Shown here: one piece after another, positions 1-10,274 of the stretch
Layout of the letters: the number at the start of each line of letters is the position of its first letter
How positions within the stretch are numbered: the first letter of the stretch is position 1
Assembly: GCF_014644495.1 (NCBI RefSeq)
Contig: NZ_BMKU01000001.1
Coordinates: 372,001-436,000 of the forward strand
DNA length: 64,000 nt
Source: Pseudarthrobacter polychromogenes
GTDB lineage: Bacteria; Actinomycetota; Actinomycetes; Actinomycetales; Micrococcaceae
Direction of reading: 5' to 3'
Translations under genes and position numbers: made by a program
The notes under the pieces: generated by a model
Seen by the model: the letters and a program-made list of their open reading frames with translations, nothing else
Told to the model about the DNA's origin: nothing
Database searches by the model: none

Positions 1-1
1 G

Positions 2-2215
2 ACAGGGCGCAGCACGGCGACGTACTCGCCCATCCTTGAACCCCTGCTGAGGACCGTCCGGGCCAACAACCCCAAAGAGGACTTCGACCTCATCCAGCGG
101 GCCTTCGACGTTGCCGAACAGAGCCACCGCGGGCAGAAGCGCAAGAGCGGCGATCCGTACATCACGCATCCCGTGGCCGTGGCCACCATCCTCGCTGAAC
201 TTGGGCTGAGCGGAACCACCCTGGCCGCGGCCCTGCTGCACGACACTGTGGAGGACACGCCCTACACACTCGCCGACTTGAAACGGGATTTCGGCCCCGA
301 AGTGGCAATGCTCGTAGACGGCGTGACCAAGCTGGACAAGGTCAGCTTCGGTGAGGCTGCACAGTCCGAGACTGTCCGCAAAATGGTTGTGGCCATGGCC
401 AAGGACATCCGTGTCCTGATGATCAAACTGGCGGACCGGCTGCACAACGCCCGGACCTGGCGGTTTGTTTCCGCTGAGTCGTCCGCCCGGAAGGCACGGG
501 AGACGCTGGAGATCTTTGCCCCCCTGGCGCACAGGCTGGGCATGAACACCATCAAGTGGGAGCTGGAGGATCTCTCCTTCGCCGCGCTCTACCCGAAAGT
601 CTACGAAGAGATCGTCCGGATGGTGGGGGACAGGACTCCCGAGCGGGAGAAGAGCCTGAGCGTCATCCGCGACCAGATCACCGAAGACCTCCGTACGGCC
701 AAGATCAAGGCCACCATCACCGGCCGTCCCAAGCACTACTACTCCATCTACCAGAAGATGATCGTCCGCGATAAGGATTTCGACGACATCAACGACCTCA
801 TGGGTGTCCGTGTCCTGGTGGACTCTGTCCGTGACTGCTACGCCGCCCTCGGTACCATGCACTCGCGCTGGAACCCGCTGCCCGGCAGGTTCAAGGACTA
901 CATCGCCAAGCCGAAGTTCAACATGTATCAGTCGCTGCACACCACGGTGATCGGGCCCGGCGGCAAGCCCGTGGAAATCCAGATCCGCACCCATGAGATG
1001 CACCGCCGCGCCGAGTACGGCGTGGCTGCGCACTGGAAGTACAAGGACCAGCCCAACCGGACCGCGGTTGGCCCCGGAAGCCCCCGCGACGGCGACATGG
1101 GCTGGCTGCGGTCCCTGGTGGACTGGCAGCAGGAAACCTCGGATCCGGGTGAGTTCCTGGACTCCCTCCGGTTCGAGATCAACGCGCGGGAAGTTTTCGT
1201 CTTCACCCCCAAGGGCGAAGTCATGGCGCTGCCCGCAGGTTCCACTCCCGTGGACTTCGCGTACGCAGTCCATACCGAGGTCGGCCACCGGACCATCGGT
1301 GCCCGGGTCAACGGAAAACTGGTTCCTCTCAACAGCGAACTCAACCACGGCGACTGGGTGGAGATCTTCACTTCCAAGGCCGAAGGCGCCGGGCCCAGCC
1401 AGGACTGGCAGCACTTCGTCAAGAGCGCCCGGGCACGGAACAAGATCCGCCAGTGGTTCAGCAAGGAACGCCGGGAAGAGGCGATTGACCGCGGCAAGGA
1501 ACTTCTCACCCGTGCAATGCGGAAGCAGAACCTCCCGCTGCAGCGGCTGATGACCCACGAGGCCCTGGCCGCCGTGGCAGAAGATTTCAAGTACGTTGAC
1601 ATTTCGGGACTCTACGCCGGAGTGGGCGACGGGCATACGTCCGCCCAGTCGGTTATGGAAAAGCTGGTCGAAAGCCTCGGGGGCAACGAGAGCGCGGACG
1701 ACGACATCGCCGAAGTCAGCATCCCCACCCAGGTCACCAAAGCCCGTTTCTCCGATTCCGGCGTGGTGGTCCGGGGCGTCGGCGACGTCTGGGTCAAGCT
1801 GGCCCGCTGCTGCACGCCCGTGCCCCCGGACCCCATCCTCGGTTTCGTGACCAGGGGCTCGGGCGTTTCCGTGCACAGGACGGACTGCACCAACATCTCG
1901 GACCTCAAAGACCAGCCGGACCGCATCGTGGACGTGGAGTGGGCGCCAACGCAGTCCAGCGTCTTCCTGGTTGAAATCCAGGTGGAAGCGCTGGACCGCA
2001 AGTCGCTGCTCTCCGACGTCACCCGCGTCCTGTCCGAGAACCATGTGAACATCCTGGCAGCCAGCGTGCACACCTCCACGGACCGGGTGGCGATCTCAAA
2101 GTTTGCCTTCGAAATGGGTGACCCCAAGTACCTGAGCCACGTTCTCAGCGCTGTCCGCAGGATCGACGGCGTGTTCGACGTTTACCGGACCACCGGCAAC
2201 AAGCGCCGGAGCTAG
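2..2215 (+). CDS. rel: Bifunctional (p)ppGpp synthetase/hydrolase (RelA/SpoT, Rel), 5' partial
   Basis: This is the stringent-response enzyme that makes (p)ppGpp from ATP and GTP/GDP and also hydrolyses it. The reading frame is open from base 2, so the true start lies upstream of the window; the first in-window start codon (173) falls inside the hydrolase domain. Domains in order: HD hydrolase ([10 protein letters not shown], bases about 230-265); synthetase ([12 protein letters not shown] about 721-760, [20 protein letters not shown] about 880-940, [16 protein letters not shown]); TGS domain ([19 protein letters not shown] about 1195-1250); a Cys-containing zinc-finger-like segment ([11 protein letters not shown] about 1800); and a C-terminal ACT domain (from about 1965). 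The RxKD motif (RFKD) is the form found in bifunctional Rel enzymes rather than the ExDD of synthetase-only RelA. Its 3' end overlaps a convergent hypothetical gene by about 120 bp. Confidence 0.96.
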   Translation, partial: TGRSTATYSPILEPLLRTVRANNPKEDFDLIQRAFDVAEQSHRGQKRKSGDPYITHPVAVATILAELGLSGTTLAAALLHDTVEDTPYTLADLKRDFGPEVAMLVDGVTKLDKVSFGEAAQSETVRKMVVAMAKDIRVLMIKLADRLHNARTWRFVSAESSARKARETLEIFAPLAHRLGMNTIKWELEDLSFAALYPKVYEEIVRMVGDRTPEREKSLSVIRDQITEDLRTAKIKATITGRPKHYYSIYQKMIVRDKDFDDINDLMGVRVLVDSVRDCYAALGTMHSRWNPLPGRFKDYIAKPKFNMYQSLHTTVIGPGGKPVEIQIRTHEMHRRAEYGVAAHWKYKDQPNRTAVGPGSPRDGDMGWLRSLVDWQQETSDPGEFLDSLRFEINAREVFVFTPKGEVMALPAGSTPVDFAYAVHTEVGHRTIGARVNGKLVPLNSELNHGDWVEIFTSKAEGAGPSQDWQHFVKSARARNKIRQWFSKERREEAIDRGKELLTRAMRKQNLPLQRLMTHEALAAVAEDFKYVDISGLYAGVGDGHTSAQSVMEKLVESLGGNESADDDIAEVSIPTQVTKARFSDSGVVVRGVGDVWVKLARCCTPVPPDPILGFVTRGSGVSVHRTDCTNISDLKDQPDRIVDVEWAPTQSSVFLVEIQVEALDRKSLLSDVTRVLSENHVNILAASVHTSTDRVAISKFAFEMGDPKYLSHVLSAVRRIDGVFDVYRTTGNKRRS

Positions 2216-2824
2216 CGCGGCGAGTTTTTCCAGGGCGGCCTTCTTGTGGGGCACGCGGGGCGTTGCCTCTATGGCCAGGACGAGCAGGCGCAGGCGCACG
2301 TCCTTTTCCGGGCGCGCCAGCAGACCCTCCAATGCGGGGATGGCCCTGCCCGCGTCTACGTGCAGGGCAATGTCCAGGGCGGTACGCAGCGGGCTAGAGA
2401 CCATCAGACCGCCCAGGCTGACAACGTCGAACGGGCCAAGCTTCACCTCGTGCAGGGTGCAGCCCCGGGTGTTCCTGAGGCTTGAAACCCTTCGTTTGGC
2501 GTCCACCAGCAACGCAAGCCTGTCCGGCTCTGCCGCGCAGCCGTAGATCCAGGCTGCTGTCATGCGGCCAGCAACCACCCTCTGCCTGACCGACGGCGGT
2601 ACAACGCCCGCCGCCGCCCGTGCACGCAGCTGCGGGGAGGCGGCGACTCCGGGCAGTGTATACCCGCGGTGGTGAAGCCTGTCCAGGAGTCCGTCCGCGG
2701 CGAGGGCCTGCAGTTCAGGCATGGCGAAGGGCATCTCCGGAACATACAACTCCGGGAAACGTTGTGGTGCCGCCTCTGCTGCGGCCGGGTGGTCAGTGCC
2801 CGGAGGAGCCGATGGAATCGCCAT
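2096..2824 (-). CDS. Hypothetical protein resembling AbiEi-family antitoxins
   Basis: A 242-residue protein. The pattern of an N-terminal winged-helix-like region, then [32 protein letters not shown] and [11 protein letters not shown] resembles the solitary AbiEi-type type IV antitoxin-like proteins common in Actinobacteria. That is recognition of a pattern, not a database match. I see no AbiEii nucleotidyltransferase partner beside it. The last 40 or so residues are encoded within the convergent 3' end of rel. This suggests either a genuine antisense overlap or loss of an earlier stop codon. A strong hairpin (2855-2902) separates its start from the DUF349 gene, so it probably has its own promoter. 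Confidence 0.65.
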   Translation of the reverse strand: MAIPSAPPGTDHPAAAEAAPQRFPELYVPEMPFAMPELQALAADGLLDRLHHRGYTLPGVAASPQLRARAAAGVVPPSVRQRVVAGRMTAAWIYGCAAEPDRLALLVDAKRRVSSLRNTRGCTLHEVKLGPFDVVSLGGLMVSSPLRTALDIALHVDAGRAIPALEGLLARPEKDVRLRLLVLAIEATPRVPHKKAALEKLAALAPALVAGGPVNVEHAVDPADSAENVAQVLGVTHFEGKL

Positions 2825-2854
2825 TCGTCCATCCTGCCGCGCAGGCCCTTAACA

Positions 2855-2902
2855 GGGACAGGCCCGGTTCGGTTATGTGGATAACCGGGCCGGGCCTGTC
2901 CC
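2855..2902. terminator. Strong hairpin terminator downstream of the DUF349 gene
   Basis: Bases 2855-2876 pair with 2881-2902 across a 4-base loop. The outer 13 pairs are perfect Watson-Crick, and two G-T wobbles occur further in. It lies between the stop of the DUF349 gene and the start of the next minus-strand gene. A second small hairpin (GCCTGC GGG GCAGGC, 2911-2925) sits just before it. There is no long T tract, which is usual for terminators in high-GC Actinobacteria. Confidence 0.75.
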
Positions 2903-2947
2903 AGACGCCGGCCTGCGGGGCAGGCGGACGAGCCAGAGCGTGGTGGC

Positions 2948-4552
2948 TTAGGAGAGTTCGCTGGCCGAGCGCTGGATCTGGTCGAGCCAGGCCTGGCGTG
3001 CCTCAAGGGCTTCCTGGGCAGCCTCGATCTTGCGCTGGTCACCGGTTTTCTCCGCCTTGGCAAGATCGTCCTGGAGGCTTGCGATTGCGGATTCCAGCTG
3101 GGACAGGGCACTGTTGGTGCGCGCCTTCCGCTCCGGGTTGGAGCGCTGCCACTGCTCTTCCTCAGCGTTCCGGACTGCATCCTCAACCTTGCGCAGCCCG
3201 GCCTCGATGCGGCCCATGTCGCCGCGCGGGACCTTGCCTGCCTCTTCCCAACGGTCACGGATGGACTGCAGTGCCTTCTTGGCCGCGGCCAGGTCCTTGA
3301 CCGGAAGGATAGCGTTGGCCTCCAGCAGGAGGGCCTCCTTGACGGTGAGGTTGGCAGCGTATTCCTGGTCAATCTCTTCGTTGGCGGCCTGGCGGTTCGT
3401 GAAGAACACATCCTGTGCCGCGCGGAATCGGGCCCAGAGTGCGTCGTCGTCCTTGCGGCTGGCACGCGGTGATGCCTTCCACTGGTCCATCAGCCTGCGG
3501 TACTCGCCGGCGGCAAAACCCCAGTCGGTGGAGGTGGACAGTGCTTCAGCCTCGGCGATCAGTTTTTCCTTGGCGGACTTGGCCGCGGAGTTGTTGCTGT
3601 CCAGCTGGGAGAAGTAAGCGCGGCGGTGGCGGTCGAAGACGGTGCGCGCTGCCCGGAACCTTTTCCACAGGGCGTCTTCGTTGCTGCGGCCAAGGCGCAC
3701 GCCGCTCTTCTGCGCTGTTTTCCAGCTCTCGAAGAGTTCGTTCATGCGGGCGCTGGAGGTCTTCCACTGTGTCTGTGCGGGGTCCTGGCCGGAGATTTCC
3801 TCGGCTTCGGCAACAATTGCCTCGCGGGCTGCCAGTTCGGACGCGCGGACGGCGTCGTGCTCGGCTTTCTCGGCCTTCTCCAGCTCGCCGATCTGTTCGG
3901 CAAGCTTGTCCAGCCGCGCCTCGGCTGCCCGCAGGTCGCCCACCATGTTCCGCTCCGCAAGCTGCTCGCGCAGGTGGGTGACGGTTTTCTGCATATCCGT
4001 GCTGGGGGCCTTGGAGCTGACGCGCTGTTCGAGAAGCACAATCTGTGCCACAACGTCGTCATACTTGCGCGCAAAGTAGGCGAGGGCTTCGTCGTCGCTC
4101 ACGCCCGGGTACTGCCCTACGGCGTGCTCGCTGCCGTCAATGGTGAGGAAAACATGCCCGTCGCCTTCAACCCGGCCCCACTTTGAGGCTTCGGCCAGGG
4201 AGGTGGCGGGAGCTGCCGGAACAGCCGCTGCCGCCGGAGCGGCAGCTGCAGGCTTTGGGCGGGAAGCGAACGCGGCCGGGGACGGAGCTGCTGATCGGGG
4301 GGAAGGAGCCGGTGCTGGTGCTGGTGCAGTTGCCGGTGCGGGGGCAGGTGCGGAAGCGTCATCAGCGGGCTTGTCGTCCGCGGGAGCGGAAGGATCTGCC
4401 GCGCTTGCGGCAGGTTCTTCTGCGGCTGCCCCGGTTTCAGGAGCTTCCACTGCTGATGTGCCGGTTGCCTCAGTTCCTGCGCCGTCAGCCGCGGGGGCCG
4501 CCGCTTCGGTCAGGTCTGTTGCTGTTTCGTCGGATTTCTGACTGTCTGTCAC
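2948..4552 (-). CDS. DUF349 domain-containing protein
   Basis: A 534-residue protein. The first 120 or so residues are low-complexity and rich in Ala, Pro and acidic residues, probably disordered. The rest is mostly alpha-helical and carries repeated DUF349 units recognisable by DALWKRFRAARTVFDRHRR and DALWARFRAAQDVFFTNRQ, each followed by a charged helical stretch. The C-terminus (LSQLESAIASLQDDLAKAE) looks like a coiled coil. The molecular function of DUF349 proteins is not settled. The gene lies 67 bp downstream of the peptidyl-prolyl isomerase gene on the same strand and may be co-transcribed with it. No signal peptide or membrane segment is visible, so it is predicted cytoplasmic. Confidence 0.9.
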   Translation of the reverse strand: MTDSQKSDETATDLTEAAAPAADGAGTEATGTSAVEAPETGAAAEEPAASAADPSAPADDKPADDASAPAPAPATAPAPAPAPSPRSAAPSPAAFASRPKPAAAAPAAAAVPAAPATSLAEASKWGRVEGDGHVFLTIDGSEHAVGQYPGVSDDEALAYFARKYDDVVAQIVLLEQRVSSKAPSTDMQKTVTHLREQLAERNMVGDLRAAEARLDKLAEQIGELEKAEKAEHDAVRASELAAREAIVAEAEEISGQDPAQTQWKTSSARMNELFESWKTAQKSGVRLGRSNEDALWKRFRAARTVFDRHRRAYFSQLDSNNSAAKSAKEKLIAEAEALSTSTDWGFAAGEYRRLMDQWKASPRASRKDDDALWARFRAAQDVFFTNRQAANEEIDQEYAANLTVKEALLLEANAILPVKDLAAAKKALQSIRDRWEEAGKVPRGDMGRIEAGLRKVEDAVRNAEEEQWQRSNPERKARTNSALSQLESAIASLQDDLAKAEKTGDQRKIEAAQEALEARQAWLDQIQRSASELS

Positions 4553-4619
4553 CGCTAAAAGTCTTTCGCTTGGAGGGAAATACTCACGTACTGCACCGCG
4601 GCCGTGCCGGCCGGGCTTC

Positions 4620-5444
4620 CTACTTCAGAGAAAACGAGTCTATCGTGACTGGTTCAACGGGCGCGCCGTCCGTGTCGCTGCTGCCCGGCGTGATTCCGGC
4701 AGCAGCCAGGTTGGCCACCACGTCCAGCCCCGATGTCACCTTCCCAACCACGGTGTAGCCGCCGGCGCTGTCCGCCGGGATGACCGTGTCTTTGTAGACA
4801 ATGAAAAACTGGGTGCCGTTGCCGTACGCGTTGTTTCCCGTACGGGCCACTGCGATGGTGCCGGCCGGATAGGTGCCGTCCTCAGGCGTGTTCTCCAACG
4901 GACCCCAGGTGTAGTCAGGGTCTCCCTGGCCGTCGCCGGTGGGGGAGCCGCACTGCAGGACGCCGAAGGTGTCCCCGGTGGTCAGGCGGTGGCAGGTCTT
5001 GCCGCCGAAATAGCCCTCGTCGCTGAGCGACTTGAAGACCGCGGTTGCCTGCGGAGCGTCCGTCCCGTTCAGCTCTACGCCCAGCGGGCTGCCGTTCAGG
5101 ACGAGTTCACCGGTGAAAGTCTGGCCGGCAGCGGTGTCCGCGGCGGGGATGTTGGGGCCGTTGGTTGCCTGCGCGGACGGACTCGCGGACGGCTCGGCCG
5201 GCGCGGACGGGGACGGGCTGCTCAGTCCAGCCTCTGCGGCAGCGTACTCGTCCTCGGAGGGATTGCCGGCAAAGGCAGTGAGTTGGAGTACAACGGCGAG
5301 GACAACGGCGGCAGCCCCGGCGCCGGCGGCGATGAGATTGTCGCGCTTGCGCCGGCCTTCCTGGTCCCGCCGCATGGCCCGCTTGGCTTCCATCTGCTGA
5401 ATGCGCCGTTTGGTTTCGCGGGCACTGCGTGAACTGGCCGCCAA
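4620..5444 (-). CDS. Membrane-anchored cyclophilin-type peptidyl-prolyl cis-trans isomerase
   Basis: A 274-residue protein. The N-terminus is strongly basic (RETKRRIQQMEAKRAMRRDQ), followed by one hydrophobic segment at about residues 37-60 (NLIAAGAGAAAVVLAVVLQL), a Ser/Pro/Ala-rich linker, then a cyclophilin domain from about residue 105 to the end. Cyclophilin signatures are FGGKTCHRLTTGDTFGVLQCG, GTIAVARTGNNAYGNGTQFF and GGYTVVGKVTSGLDVV. The topology (basic cytoplasmic tail, single membrane helix, extracytoplasmic catalytic domain) suggests folding of exported proteins. The order rel, DUF349, this isomerase, hisS is one I associate with Micrococcaceae genomes. Confidence 0.93.
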   Translation of the reverse strand: MAASSRSARETKRRIQQMEAKRAMRRDQEGRRKRDNLIAAGAGAAAVVLAVVLQLTAFAGNPSEDEYAAAEAGLSSPSPSAPAEPSASPSAQATNGPNIPAADTAAGQTFTGELVLNGSPLGVELNGTDAPQATAVFKSLSDEGYFGGKTCHRLTTGDTFGVLQCGSPTGDGQGDPDYTWGPLENTPEDGTYPAGTIAVARTGNNAYGNGTQFFIVYKDTVIPADSAGGYTVVGKVTSGLDVVANLAAAGITPGSSDTDGAPVEPVTIDSFSLK

Positions 5445-5677
5445 GGGTCCTCCTCATAGTCGGGCTGCTGCACGGCATGGCCGTAGGCCGCCTGCGCAGG
5501 TGTTTGGCCGCCGGGCCTGCCGGTCCGCCGTATTAGAGATGCCGGCGGTAGACGACATAAACTGACTGCCGCACATAGTTTATGCATGACTGGCTGGACT
5601 GCCGCCGTCGAACGCCCGTTTCGGGCCGATTGCCGCGCACGTCCCTGCCGCCGTTCACCAAGAGGAGAAACTCCACC

Positions 5678-7042
5678 ATGGCACGCACCGCCTCCCTGTC
5701 CGGATTCCCCGAGTGGCTTCCCGAGGAGCGGCTGGTGGAGCTTCATGTGTTGGATACGCTGCGCCGGGTGTTCGAGCTGCACGGATTCTCCTCCATTGAA
5801 ACGCGGGCCGTGGAAACTGTCGGCCAGCTGCTGCGCAAAGGGGAAATCGACAAAGAGGTGTACGGGCTCAGCCGCCTCCAGGAGGACGAGGGCGAGGCGA
5901 AGGGCAAAGCCGACCCGCACGCCCTGGCCCTGCACTTCGACCTGACTGTTCCCTTTGCCCGTTACGTCGTCGAAAACGCCGGCTACCTCGCGTTCCCCTT
6001 CCGGCGATACCAGATCCAGAAGGTTTGGCGCGGCGAACGCCCGCAGGAAGGCCGGGCCCGCGAGTTCACCCAGGCTGACATCGACGTGGTGGGCGACGGC
6101 GAGCTGCCCTTCCGCTACGACGTCGAGATCGCGCTGGTGATCGCCGAGGCGCTCACCGCCCTCCCCATTCCGGACTTCCGCCTCCGCATCAACAACAGGA
6201 AGCTCGCCGAGGGCTTCTACCGCGGCATTGGCCTGGATGACACGGCCGGCGTGCTGCGGAGCATCGACAAACTCGAAAAGATCGGCCCCGCGAAAGTAGC
6301 GGAACTGTTGAAGTCTGAACTGGGCGCCACCGACGACCAGGCACAGAAAGCCCTGCAGCTGGCCGGAATCCGCACCGAGGACTCTTCGTTCGTGGCCCAG
6401 GTCCGGGCGTTGGGTGTCACTAATGATCTGCTGGACGAGGGCCTCAGCGAGCTTGAACAGGTCATTGACGCGGCCGTCCAGCGTGCCCCGGGCAAGGTGG
6501 TGGCTGACCTCAGCATTGCCCGCGGCCTGGACTATTACACCGGAACAGTGGTGGAAACCGTCCTGGTCGGCCACGAACAGCTGGGTTCCATCTGCTCCGG
6601 CGGCCGGTATGACGCGCTGGCGTCGAAAGGAAACCGGAAGTTCCCGGGCGTGGGACTTTCGATCGGCGTCACCCGGCTGGTGTCCCGCATCCTGAGCCAG
6701 GACCTGGCCAGGGCCTCACGGTCGGTTCCCACTGCCGTGCTTGTGGCCCTGACGCACGATGACAGCTGGGACGCTGCGCAGGACGTTGCCGCCCAGCTGC
6801 GCAGCCGCGGCATTCCCACCGAAGTGGCAGCGAAGGCGGAAAAGTTCGGCAAGCAGATCAAGTTCGCTGACCGGCGCGGCATCCCGTTTGTCTGGTTCAC
6901 CGACGACGACGGTACGCACCAGGTCAAGGACATCCGGACCGGCGAGCAGGTAGTCGCAGCCCCGGAGACCTGGACGCCGCCGGCCGAAGATCTGGCAGTG
7001 CAGGTGTCCACGGCGGCGGAGCCGGCTGCAGCAGCCGTTTAG
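5678..7042 (+). CDS. hisS: Histidine--tRNA ligase
   Basis: Charges tRNA-His with histidine. It is a class II synthetase of 454 residues from the chosen ATG. The start is set by an AAGAGGAGAAA ribosome-binding site at about 5660-5670; the frame stays open upstream to 5582 but that part has no conserved sequence. Recognisable segments are HALALHFDLTVPFARYV, motif 2 RYQIQKVWRGERPQEGRARE followed by FTQADIDVVG, the HisRS-specific ARGLDYYTGTVVE, and GVGLSIGVTRL (motif 3). The C-terminal anticodon-binding domain begins at about 6720. It is the longer HisRS type often seen in Actinobacteria. It is transcribed divergently from the isomerase gene and convergently with the permease gene. Confidence 0.96.
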   Translation: MARTASLSGFPEWLPEERLVELHVLDTLRRVFELHGFSSIETRAVETVGQLLRKGEIDKEVYGLSRLQEDEGEAKGKADPHALALHFDLTVPFARYVVENAGYLAFPFRRYQIQKVWRGERPQEGRAREFTQADIDVVGDGELPFRYDVEIALVIAEALTALPIPDFRLRINNRKLAEGFYRGIGLDDTAGVLRSIDKLEKIGPAKVAELLKSELGATDDQAQKALQLAGIRTEDSSFVAQVRALGVTNDLLDEGLSELEQVIDAAVQRAPGKVVADLSIARGLDYYTGTVVETVLVGHEQLGSICSGGRYDALASKGNRKFPGVGLSIGVTRLVSRILSQDLARASRSVPTAVLVALTHDDSWDAAQDVAAQLRSRGIPTEVAAKAEKFGKQIKFADRRGIPFVWFTDDDGTHQVKDIRTGEQVVAAPETWTPPAEDLAVQVSTAAEPAAAAV

Positions 7043-7083
7043 CTGCGGCTCGCGGTCGGGCGGCGCTAGTGCCGCAGCCGCAG
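7043..7083. terminator. Hairpin between convergent hisS and permease genes
   Basis: CTGCGGCT (7043-7050) pairs with AGCCGCAG (7076-7083), and an inner GCGG/CCGC pairing extends the stem. It sits immediately after the hisS stop and covers the permease stop codon, so it could serve both convergent transcripts. Confidence 0.45.
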
Positions 7084-8310
7084 GACCAGCCACCGCCCGG
7101 CCACGCCGGCTGCCAGCACCGCCACCATCGTCAGGACCGACGCCGGCGGCAGGGTGAAGGCCAGCAGCAGGCAGGCTGCGAAGCCGGCGGCGTTCAGCCA
7201 CTTGGGTGCGTACCCTGGATGCGCCGCCAGGGTGTACGCAGAAGCGTTGGCCACGGCGTAGTAGATCAACACGCCAAAGCTGGAGAAGCCCACGACTGTC
7301 ATAACGTCCGTGGTGAGCAGAAGCAGGATGACGACGGCGGCCACCGCCAGTTCGGCCACATACGGCACGGTGTGTTTTCCCCCCACCTTCGCCAGGGGCG
7401 CCGGCAGGTCGCGTTCCCGTGCCATGGCCAGCGTAGTGCGGCCAACACCCGTGATCAGTGCCAGCAGGGCACCCAGGCAGGCAGCGGCGGCGCCTACCTG
7501 CACCAGTAGTGCACCTCCCTGGAACTGCGACTCCAGCACCGCATCGAGCAGCGGCGTCCGTGTGGCGGCGATCTGTCCGCCGGGCAGGTGGTTCAACAGG
7601 AGCAGCGCGAGGGTCAGGTAGATGGCGAACGCAGCGGCCAGGGCTGCGAGGATTGCGCGCGGGATGGCCCGGGACGGATCCTTGACCTCCTCGCCCAATG
7701 TGGCGATCCGGGCGTAGCCCGCGAAGGCGAAGAACATCAGCCCGGCCGCCGGCAGCACCCCGCCCAGGGAAGAGCCACCCGCGGTCCCGCCCGCGCCGGG
7801 GCCGGGATGGGGCCCCACGGCTGCGGCCACAGCCACGAAGGCGAGGGTGGCCAAAACGATGCACAGCAGGATCCGCGTGAGCAGGGCAGTGCGGGTGATG
7901 CCCAGCAGGTTGACGCCGGTGAGCACAACCACGGCCGCCACGGCCGCCGGCACCGCGTAGCCGGGCCAGGCATAGCTGCCGAACGTCAGCGCCATCGCGG
8001 CGCAGGATGCAGTCTTCCCCGTGACGAAGCCCCAGCCGGCAAGGAATCCCGGCCACTCACCAAGCTGTTTGCGGCCGTAGACGTACGTCCCGCCGCTGGT
8101 GGGGTACTTTGCGGCGAGGGCGGCCGACGCCACCGCGTTGCAGTAGGCAACCGCTCCCGCGATGACCACCGACAACGCCAGCAGCTGGCCAGCCAGCGCG
8201 GCCGCCGGTGCGAAGACAACGAACACCCCGGCGCCCAGCATTGAGCCGAGTCCGATGGCTGTGGCGTCAAAGGTGCCGAGCCTGCGTTGAAGTTGCGGGT
8301 GTGCGCTCAT
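7066..8310 (-). CDS. APC-superfamily amino acid permease
   Basis: A 414-residue integral membrane protein with about 12 hydrophobic segments. The N-terminal GLGSMLGAGVFVVFAPAAAL is the helix 1 signature of the amino acid/polyamine/organocation superfamily, and KYPTSGGTYVYGRKQLGEW matches the conserved region after helix 2. A later segment, FFAFAGYARIATLGEEVKDP, is the typical helix 6 to loop region. The substrate cannot be told from the sequence. It is on the strand opposite to its neighbours hisS and aspS and has a Gly-rich insert around residues 165-180 (HPGPGAGGTAGGSS). It is transcribed divergently from aspS with 109 bp between the two starts. Confidence 0.92.
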   Translation of the reverse strand: MSAHPQLQRRLGTFDATAIGLGSMLGAGVFVVFAPAAALAGQLLALSVVIAGAVAYCNAVASAALAAKYPTSGGTYVYGRKQLGEWPGFLAGWGFVTGKTASCAAMALTFGSYAWPGYAVPAAVAAVVVLTGVNLLGITRTALLTRILLCIVLATLAFVAVAAAVGPHPGPGAGGTAGGSSLGGVLPAAGLMFFAFAGYARIATLGEEVKDPSRAIPRAILAALAAAFAIYLTLALLLLNHLPGGQIAATRTPLLDAVLESQFQGGALLVQVGAAAACLGALLALITGVGRTTLAMARERDLPAPLAKVGGKHTVPYVAELAVAAVVILLLLTTDVMTVVGFSSFGVLIYYAVANASAYTLAAHPGYAPKWLNAAGFAACLLLAFTLPPASVLTMVAVLAAGVAGRWLVLRLRH

Positions 8311-8419
8311 GCGGTGGCAGTCCCTTTGCAGCGGGTAAACTCGTACGGGATTGTTCCCGTAACGATCCTATTTAACTTCCCGATCGACTTCCCGCCGTAA
8401 CCCCGCAGAAAGGCGTGCT

Positions 8420-10201
8420 GTGCTGCGCACACATGACCTCGGATCCCTTCGTTCCGAGCACATTGGACAAACCGTAACCCTGGCCGGCTGGGTGGGCCGC
8501 CGCCGTGATCACGGTGGTGTGGCCTTCGTGGACCTGCGTGATGCTTCCGGTGTGGCACAGGTGGTGGTCCGCGAGGAAGAAGTCTTCCACGGGCTGCGCA
8601 ACGAGTATGTCCTGCAGATCATCGGCACCGTTTCCAAGCGGCCCGAGGGCAACGAGAACCCCGCCCTGGCCACCGGCGAGATCGAGGTCATGGCCGAAAA
8701 GGTCACCATCCTCAACACGTCCGACCCCCTCCCGTTCCAGATCGACGAGCACGTCGAGGTGGGCGAGGAAGCACGCCTGAAGCACCGCTACCTGGACCTC
8801 CGCCGTCCCGGCCCCGCCCGCAACCTGCGCCTGCGCTCGGAAGCCAACCGCGTGGCCCGTGAACTGCTGCACCAGGACGGCTTCGTTGAGGTAGAGACCC
8901 CCACCCTGACGCGGTCAACACCCGAGGGCGCCCGTGACTTCGTTGTGCCGGCACGCCTGGCGCCGGGCTCCTGGTACGCGCTGCCGCAGTCACCCCAGCT
9001 GTTCAAGCAGCTCCTTCAGGTGGGCGGCTTCGAGAAGTACTACCAGATTGCCCGCTGCTACCGCGATGAGGATTTCCGCGCTGACCGCCAGCCGGAGTTC
9101 ACCCAGCTGGACATCGAAGCGAGCTTCGTTGAGCAGGACGACATCATCGCCCTGGGCGAGAACATCGTGAAGGCACTCTGGAAGCTCATCGACGTCGAAA
9201 TTCCGACGCCGATCCAGCGCATCACCTACCACGACGCCATGGCACGCTTCGGCTCGGACAAGCCGGACCTCCGTTTCGGCGTGGAGCTGACGGAGCTGAC
9301 TGAATTCTTCAAGGACACCAACTTCGGTGTGTTCAAGGCCCCCTACGTCGGTGCCGTGGTGATGCCGGGCGGCGCCTCGCAGCCGCGCCGGACCCTGGAT
9401 GGCTGGCAGGAGTTCGCCAAGCAGCGCGGGCACAAGGGACTGGCCTACGTCCTCTTCAAGGAAGACGGCGAACTGGCCGGTCCCGTGGCCAAGAACCTCA
9501 CCGAGGCGGAACGTGCAGGCCTGGCGGATGCCGTAGGGGCCAAGCCGGGCGACTGCATCTTCTTCGCCGCCGGAGACAAGTCCTCCGCGCGCGCACTGCT
9601 GGGTGCTGCCCGTGTTGAGATTGGCCACCGCACCGGCCTGATCAACCCGGATGACTGGGCCTTCTGCTGGGTGGTGGACGCACCGATGTTCGAGCCGGCC
9701 GCCGCAGCTGTGGCTTCGGGCGACGTGGCTGTCGGCGCCGGCCAGTGGACCGCAGTGCACCACGCGTTCACGTCCCCCAAGCCCGAGTACATGGACAGCT
9801 TCGACACGGACCCAGAATCAGCGCTGGCCTACGCCTACGACATCGTCTGCAACGGCAACGAAATCGGCGGCGGCTCCATCCGTATCCACCAGGGCGATGT
9901 CCAGGAACGGGTCTTCGAGGTCATGGGCCTCTCCCATCAGGACGCGCAGGAGAAGTTCGGCTTCCTGCTTGAAGGCTTCAAATTCGGTGCGCCACCGCAC
10001 GGCGGCATCGCCTTCGGCTGGGACCGCGTGGTGGCGCTGCTGTCCGGCGTGGATTCGATCCGCGATGTCATCGCCTTCCCCAAGACCGGCAACGGCTACG
10101 ACCCCCTGACCGCGGCCCCGGCTCCCATTACGCCGCAGCAGCGCAAGGAAGCCGGTGTTGACTTCAAGCCTGAGGCCAAGAAGCCGGAAGAGGGCAAGTA
10201 G
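8420..10201 (+). CDS. aspS: Aspartate--tRNA ligase (possibly non-discriminating Asp/Asn)
   Basis: A class II synthetase of 593 residues that charges tRNA-Asp. The GTG start at 8420 follows AGAAAGG at about 8407-8413. The OB-fold anticodon-binding domain is at the N-terminus ([20 protein letters not shown]). Motif 1 is in [19 protein letters not shown]. Motif 2 is [20 protein letters not shown]. The bacterial GAD insertion domain covers about residues 280-425, and motif 3 is [14 protein letters not shown] near the C-terminus. Bacteria that lack AsnRS use this enzyme with GatCAB to make Asn-tRNA; that cannot be judged from this window. A strong hairpin follows the gene. Confidence 0.97.
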   Translation: MLRTHDLGSLRSEHIGQTVTLAGWVGRRRDHGGVAFVDLRDASGVAQVVVREEEVFHGLRNEYVLQIIGTVSKRPEGNENPALATGEIEVMAEKVTILNTSDPLPFQIDEHVEVGEEARLKHRYLDLRRPGPARNLRLRSEANRVARELLHQDGFVEVETPTLTRSTPEGARDFVVPARLAPGSWYALPQSPQLFKQLLQVGGFEKYYQIARCYRDEDFRADRQPEFTQLDIEASFVEQDDIIALGENIVKALWKLIDVEIPTPIQRITYHDAMARFGSDKPDLRFGVELTELTEFFKDTNFGVFKAPYVGAVVMPGGASQPRRTLDGWQEFAKQRGHKGLAYVLFKEDGELAGPVAKNLTEAERAGLADAVGAKPGDCIFFAAGDKSSARALLGAARVEIGHRTGLINPDDWAFCWVVDAPMFEPAAAAVASGDVAVGAGQWTAVHHAFTSPKPEYMDSFDTDPESALAYAYDIVCNGNEIGGGSIRIHQGDVQERVFEVMGLSHQDAQEKFGFLLEGFKFGAPPHGGIAFGWDRVVALLSGVDSIRDVIAFPKTGNGYDPLTAAPAPITPQQRKEAGVDFKPEAKKPEEGK

Positions 10202-10219
10202 GCAGTATCCGTTTGACCT

Positions 10220-10247
10220 GAAGGCCCTCCTGCACAGGGGGGCCTTC
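10220..10247 (+). terminator. Hairpin after aspS
   Basis: GAAGGCCCTCC (10220-10230) pairs with GGGGGGCCTTC (10237-10247), including one T-G wobble, around the loop TGCACA. It lies in the 73-bp gap between aspS and the acetyltransferase gene. No T tract follows, so it may be only a partial terminator. Confidence 0.6.
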
Positions 10248-10274
10248 ACGTCTGTCCGCCAAGAAGGAGTCCCC

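Noticed and set aside
2096-2824. Complete type IV AbiE toxin-antitoxin system
   Set aside because: Only the AbiEi-like partner is present; the flanking genes are rel and a DUF349 gene, with no AbiEii nucleotidyltransferase nearby. The broken nucleotidyltransferase at 54 kb is too distant to be its partner.
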